NCBI RefSeq assembly: GCF_040215105.1
Contig: NZ_CP157875.1
Coordinates: 1,045,501 to 1,109,500 of the forward strand
Length of the DNA: 64,000 nucleotides
Reading direction: 5' to 3'
Source: Aeromonas veronii
GTDB taxonomy: Bacteria; Pseudomonadota; Gammaproteobacteria; Enterobacterales; Aeromonadaceae
The notes beneath the pieces are model-generated. The model did no database searches, was not told the origin of the DNA, and was given only the letters and a program-made list of their open reading frames with translations. This document shows, in pieces, positions 60,078 through 64,000 of the stretch. The stretch's first letter is position 1. Each line of letters begins with the position of its first letter. The translations under genes and the position numbers were made by a program.

Positions 60078-60573
60078 ATGGCTCGGTGAAAAAAGGGCGA
60101 GCAACAAGGGTACGCCAAGGGGGCGGCGGGCACAATCGGTCGCCAAAACGGCGAATGTAATGCAGTTGTTGCGGTCACTAAGTATTGGAATCCATTGAAA
60201 CAAATTTGAATTGTTAAAAAATACTGACAGTTTGGCATTCGAAATGTGAGCTGGCGCGTCCAGAAGGCGACGACAATCAAACTTTGGTTGATTAATTCAA
60301 AAAAACGCTGTGATTAATAGGGGTGTTTATTTAGAGTCAGCTCATCGGATGAGGTGCTTGTTTCCAGTTTGTTATGCGAAGCGGGTGCAGTACTCAACGC
60401 CAGCATGTCATGCCGCAAGATGTTGCAATCCGGTTGTCACGGGAGGTGATGACAGGGTGCCGCGGTGTGAAGCAGTCATGCAGGGACGAACAGCAGCAGT
60501 TCCAGGGATGCGGAACCGGCCAGGTGGCCAATAAACAACGAGATCCCCTTTCCTTGATGACAGGAATATCCCT
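60078..60573 (+). other. Long intergenic region upstream of sdaC
   Basis: 496 bases. The part near 60190-60330 is AT-rich and probably holds the divergent promoters; the 240 bases before sdaC are GC-rich and could be a long leader. I could not assign a riboswitch or leader peptide. Open frames here have no ribosome site worth noting. Confidence 0.4.
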
Positions 60574-61869
60574 ATGTCTGACATGAACATTGCAGTAGAA
60601 GGCAACATAACCCGTCCTGCCTCTTCCCGTGGCATCAACAAGGCCGATGTGGTCTGGATGCTGGGCCTGTACGGTACCGCCATCGGTGCCGGTGTGCTCT
60701 TCCTGCCGATCAACGCCGGTGTCGGTGGCCTGTGGCCGCTGGTGGCCATGCTGATCCTGGCCCTGCCGCTCACCTTCTTCGCCCACCGTGGCCTGACCCG
60801 CTTCGTGCTGTCCGGCTCCACCCGTGATGGCGACATCACCGAGGTGGTGGAAGAGCACTTTGGCAAGACCGCGGGCAAGTTCATCACCCTGCTCTACTTC
60901 TTCGCCATCTACCCGATCCTGCTGATGTACTCCGTGGCCATCACCAACACGGTGGAGAGCCTGATGGTGCACCAGCTGGGCATGACGGCGCCCCCCCGTG
61001 CCATTCTCTCCCTGGTGCTGATCCTGGGCCTGATGGCGATCGTGCGCCTCGGCGGCCAGGTGATCGTCAAGGCGATGAGCGTGCTGGTGTTCCCCTTCGT
61101 GGTCACCCTGATGGGCCTGGCACTCTACTTGGTTCCCCACTGGAACGGTGCCATCATCACCGAAGCGCCGGCCCTGTCCGACGCCTTCAACGGTGACTTC
61201 ATCAAGACCCTGTGGCTGGCCATTCCGGTGATGGTGTTCTCCTTCAACCACTCGCCGATCATCTCCTCCTTCGCGGTGGACAACAAAGGTCGCTACGGTG
61301 AAGGGGCCGAGAAGAAGTGCAGCAACATCCTGCTGGGCGCCCACGTCATGATGGTCATGACCGTAATGTTCTTCGTGTTCAGCTGCGTGCTGAGCCTCTC
61401 CCCGGCGGATCTGGCGGCGGCCAAGGAGCAGAACATCTCCATCCTCTCCTACCTGGCCAACCACTTCGACAACCCGGTGATCGCTACCGTGGCACCGCTC
61501 ATCGCCATGGTCGCCATCAGCAAGTCCTTCCTGGGTCACTACCTGGGGGCACAAGAGGGCATGAACGGCCTGATGGCCAAGTCCCTTCGCGAGAAGGGCA
61601 AGAATGTCGACGTCAAGCAACTGAACAAGGTCACCGCGGTCTTCATGATCCTGACCACCTGGGCCATCGCCACCATCAACCCGAGCATCCTCGGCATGAT
61701 CGAAGACCTGGGCGGCCCCATCATCGCCATGCTGCTGTTCCTGATGCCGATGTACGCCATCGCCAAGGTGCCCGCCATGCGTAAATACGCCGGCAACCTC
61801 AGCAACGGTTTCGTCACCCTGATCGGCCTCATCGCCATGTCCGGCATCATCTACAAGCTGATTGCCTGA
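60574..61869 (+). CDS. sdaC: Serine/proton symporter SdaC
   Basis: 431 residues (429 in E. coli), 11 membrane helices, HAAAP family. Imports L-serine with protons. It matches SdaC closely: [67 protein letters not shown] precedes the ATG. No serine deaminase (sdaB) gene is adjacent, unlike E. coli where sdaC-sdaB lies between ppnN and xni. Amino-acid transporters of this kind are typical GcvB targets. Confidence 0.95.
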   Translation: MSDMNIAVEGNITRPASSRGINKADVVWMLGLYGTAIGAGVLFLPINAGVGGLWPLVAMLILALPLTFFAHRGLTRFVLSGSTRDGDITEVVEEHFGKTAGKFITLLYFFAIYPILLMYSVAITNTVESLMVHQLGMTAPPRAILSLVLILGLMAIVRLGGQVIVKAMSVLVFPFVVTLMGLALYLVPHWNGAIITEAPALSDAFNGDFIKTLWLAIPVMVFSFNHSPIISSFAVDNKGRYGEGAEKKCSNILLGAHVMMVMTVMFFVFSCVLSLSPADLAAAKEQNISILSYLANHFDNPVIATVAPLIAMVAISKSFLGHYLGAQEGMNGLMAKSLREKGKNVDVKQLNKVTAVFMILTTWAIATINPSILGMIEDLGGPIIAMLLFLMPMYAIAKVPAMRKYAGNLSNGFVTLIGLIAMSGIIYKLIA

Positions 61870-61896
61870 TAACACGGGTTACCCGCTTGAATGAAG

Positions 61897-61925
61897 AAGC
61901 CGCCTCGCAAGAGGCGGCTTTTTTT
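61897..61925 (+). terminator. Terminator after sdaC
   Basis: AAGCCGCCTC-GCAA-GAGGCGGCTT followed by TTTTT. It also marks the left edge of the AT-rich islet. Confidence 0.92.
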
Positions 61926-61969
61926 ATTCTTATAATACTATCCAGCCTTGTTTAATAACGGTTTTCATT

Positions 61970-62635
61970 TTATTTTTTCAAAGCTTTTTTAAATGAGCAT
62001 AAAAAATTTTCAATCTGTGTAGGTTCTAATTTTTGAATTGGTTTTGGAAACTCTGATACCGGAAGTTTTTCTTGACTTGATGCTCCTTTTTTTAAAAGTC
62101 CTTTTTCTTCTAGATTTATTGCGCCGATACGTGTTCCTGCATGTAAATAAATCATGCTAGGGGAGAACCCTAAATATGCGGATATACGAATAGCAGTATC
62201 ATAAATAGCTAGCTCACCAAATTTAATAACCTTGTTTTCTTTTATTACATTATAAACGTCATCAAAAGAGTTAGCACAAGTTAACTCCCTTTGCTTAGGC
62301 ATAATATTGTCTATCATTAGTTGCAGCGTGCCGTTATCAACACCATGTTTAACGCCACCAAGCTCGATAAACTCAGCCTGATGGCTATGCTTTAATTCAT
62401 ATTCGTGTCCATCATAAAAAATTTTGAATTTTGCACGGCAGCTATATATTATTACCTGCTCTAGGGAGGGTAGTGTGCGATAGAAGTTTAAGTAATGGTG
62501 TTGGAAATCAGCCCTGCTTATGAACGTTATTTTTTGAGTAATTTCTTCACCAAACTCATTTTGAGGTTTATATAATGTGTAGTCTTGTTTAAGGTATAAA
62601 TTAACAAGATATTCTAAATGCTTAGTTGAGTTCAT
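61970..62635 (-). CDS. Unrecognised protein in an AT-rich islet
   Basis: 221 residues, no signal peptide or membrane segment, so cytosolic. The codons are AT-rich (AAA, TTA, ATA frequent), unlike every neighbour, which indicates foreign origin. The first half looks mixed strand/helix with aromatic residues. The second half holds GELAIYDTAIRISAYLGF and SPSMIYLHAGTRIGAINL, which reads like a helix-turn-helix-type bundle, and ends in a basic tail (SFKKALKK). AAGGG upstream of ATG 62635 supports translation. I do not recognise the family; accessory or defence-related function is only a possibility from context. Confidence 0.65.
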   Translation of the reverse strand: MNSTKHLEYLVNLYLKQDYTLYKPQNEFGEEITQKITFISRADFQHHYLNFYRTLPSLEQVIIYSCRAKFKIFYDGHEYELKHSHQAEFIELGGVKHGVDNGTLQLMIDNIMPKQRELTCANSFDDVYNVIKENKVIKFGELAIYDTAIRISAYLGFSPSMIYLHAGTRIGAINLEEKGLLKKGASSQEKLPVSEFPKPIQKLEPTQIENFLCSFKKALKK

Positions 62636-63008
62636 GTTTTTGCCCTTATTAAATATAGTATTGTTTTAAAATTTATAGAAATTAGTTAGTCGATATGCCG
62701 AATTTATTTATTATGCTCAGTATCCGATTGGAGAACTATTTCGTTTATACACAATCTTTATTTCCATTAAATGGAGGTAGCCGTTTGAGTATGTTAGATT
62801 CTGTTGTTTAAAATAGAAAGTCAAGCAAATAAGAAGTTTATGCGGGATCAATAAATAACGAACTTATGGGTGATGTCTTGAGTCTAAAAGAGAATTCATA
62901 GCGCCAGAAAAAAGGTTAAAGTACGAATGCCAGCCGAGTGATCGTTGCTGGCAGTGGCATAACAGCATTAAGCTTATTTGTTGTCGATGTTCTCCACTAT
63001 CCGCACCC
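62636..63008. other. AT-rich non-coding flank and junction
   Basis: About 370 bases without a supported gene. AT-rich up to about 62940, then changing to the host GC level by 63000. It holds the presumed promoter of the islet gene and the junction with the truncated LysR gene. I see no integrase, direct repeat or attachment site. Confidence 0.5.
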
Positions 63009-63446
63009 TGCTACCCGCTTCTGACCCAGCACTACCGCCTCTGCGCGGCGCCCGACTACCTAAATCGCCACGGCGTGCCTCGTCATCCGGCCGATCTCGC
63101 CCACCACCAGTGTCTGCATGGCAACTGGGGCGAGCACGAGCGCTGGCAATTTGTTGGCGAGAATGGCCAGAGCGAGGAGGGGCGGGTGGCCTCGCGCCTT
63201 CGCATCAACCACTGGCCAGCGCTGCTGACGGCAGTGCTGGCAGGGGCTGGCATCAGCTTGCAGCCTGCCGATCAGGTGCAAGGCCATATCGCCTCAGGGC
63301 GTCTGCTGCCCCTGCTCGACACTTATCGCATTCCGGACAAGACCCTCCATTTCATCTACCCGGCGGCGCGCCGCCAGGTGCTCAAGATCACCCTGCTGGG
63401 GGATTTTCTGGTCGAGGCGCTACAACCGGACTCAGTGCCTAAATAA
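63009..63446 (+). pseudogene. LysR regulator remnant lacking its 5' half
   Basis: The reading frame through 63075 gives a LysR effector-domain C-terminus: CYPLLTQHYRLCAAPDYLNR, HGVPRHPADLAHHQCLHG, then WPALLTAVLAGAGISLQPAD and a normal end. Homology stops upstream of about 63009; the DNA-binding domain and first half of the effector domain (some 150 residues) are absent and replaced by the AT-rich islet. It is unlikely to be functional. It precedes the yjeH-like gene on the same strand. Confidence 0.8.
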
Positions 63447-63533
63447 AGCGCTGTATATTCTTGCATCGTGCTTAACAAAGGGGCGAGGGAGGCCTAACAT
63501 GGCGGGATGTTTTTCTAGTCGGGACAAAAGGAT

Positions 63534-64000
63534 ATGTCTGGGTTGAAAAAGGATCTCGGGCTCTGGCAGGGAATGGGGCTGCTCGCTACCTCACTGCTGG
63601 GCACCGGGATCTTCGTGGTGCCGGCGACTGCCGCCTCGCTGGCGGGGGGGGCGTCGCTCTGGGCCTGGGGGCTGCTCATCGTGCTGGTGCTGCCCATCGC
63701 CTTCACCTTCGCCCGCCTCGGGCGCCGTTACCCCCATGCGGGGGGCGCCCCCCACCTCATCGGGCTGGCCTTTGGCAACGGCGCCGAGCGCTTCTCCGCC
63801 TTCCTGTTCCTGGCGGTGCTGCCGGTGGGTCTGCCCGCCGCCCTCACCATAGCCGCCGGCTTCTGGCACTCCTTGTTCGAATTGGGGGAGTGGACCCTCT
63901 GGGCCATCCAGCTGCTGACCCTGCTCGGGGTCTTCCTGCTCGGCCTGCGGGGGGCGCGCTCCTCCGGCAATCTGCAACTGCTGATCGCTTTGGCCATACT
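63534..64000 (+). CDS. YjeH-like amino-acid exporter, N-terminal part (cut by window end)
   Basis: 155 codons visible. APC-superfamily permease with the opening LGLWQGMGLLATSLLGTGIF and several hydrophobic helices. The sequence resembles YjeH, the methionine and branched-chain amino-acid exporter of E. coli. AAAGGAT is just before ATG 63534. The rest lies outside the window, so completeness cannot be judged. Its expected LysR regulator may be the broken gene upstream. Confidence 0.8.
   Translation, partial: MSGLKKDLGLWQGMGLLATSLLGTGIFVVPATAASLAGGASLWAWGLLIVLVLPIAFTFARLGRRYPHAGGAPHLIGLAFGNGAERFSAFLFLAVLPVGLPAALTIAAGFWHSLFELGEWTLWAIQLLTLLGVFLLGLRGARSSGNLQLLIALAI

Noticed and set aside
60374-60586. 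Cys-containing 70-codon ORF before sdaC, possible leader peptide
   Set aside because: It runs into the sdaC start in another frame, with no run of regulatory codons and no terminator/antiterminator pair.
61970-63446. Mobile element or prophage remnant
   Set aside because: No integrase, transposase, terminal inverted repeat or target duplication is visible, so I call it only an AT-rich islet.

Overview
The window is high-GC (about 60%) gammaproteobacterial chromosome. Gene content, codon use and the mixture of Escherichia-like gene order with Vibrio-like DUF families point to Aeromonas; the intact cadC-cadB-cadA cluster suggests a lysine-decarboxylase-positive species. I see no rRNA, tRNA, CRISPR array, insertion sequence or prophage. 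Identities rest on remembered family sequences and motifs, not on a search.

Region 1 (1-20.9 kb). After the 3' end of dinB and a chemotaxis receptor comes gcvA, with the regulatory RNA GcvB divergent from it, then an alpha/beta hydrolase, ygdD and rlmM. On the other strand lie a small secreted protein, an NAD-type isocitrate dehydrogenase, xni, ppnN, a diguanylate cyclase, a TPR membrane protein with a degraded GGDEF-like end, and queF. Then syd, a run of small conserved DUF genes, yqcC, truC and yqcA. Much of this (gcvA-ygdD-rlmM, xni, ppnN, queF, syd, yqcC, truC, yqcA) corresponds to one neighbourhood of the E. coli chromosome, rearranged and interrupted.

Region 2 (20.9-25.7 kb). Sugar uptake: lamB (maltoporin), malM (periplasmic lipoprotein) and ptsG (glucose PTS EIICB). 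Two near-identical 16-bp palindromes of LacI-family type lie upstream of lamB.

Region 3 (25.8-50.5 kb). A conserved core block in E. coli order: yaeH, dapD, glnD and map on the minus strand; divergently rpsB, tsf, pyrH, frr, uppS, cdsA, dxr, rseP, bamA, skp, lpxD, fabZ, lpxA, lpxB, rnhB, dnaE and accA. It joins translation, isoprenoid and phospholipid precursors, outer-membrane assembly, lipid A and fatty-acid synthesis, and replication. Six of its genes use GTG or TTG starts.

Region 4 (50.5-61.9 kb). Acid-stress lysine decarboxylation: membrane regulator cadC, antiporter cadB, decarboxylase cadA, and directly after it pdxY (pyridoxal kinase), which may supply the PLP that CadA needs. Then a MATE transporter, a LysR regulator and the serine transporter sdaC.

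Region 5 (61.9-64 kb). An AT-rich islet carrying one unrecognised gene abuts a LysR gene that has lost its 5' half, followed by the start of a yjeH-like amino-acid exporter cut off by the window end. This is the clearest sign of recent gene gain or loss. I did not find an unmistakable undescribed multi-gene system; the best leads are this islet, the paired c-di-GMP-type genes at 10-14 kb, and several structured or repeat-bearing intergenic regions.
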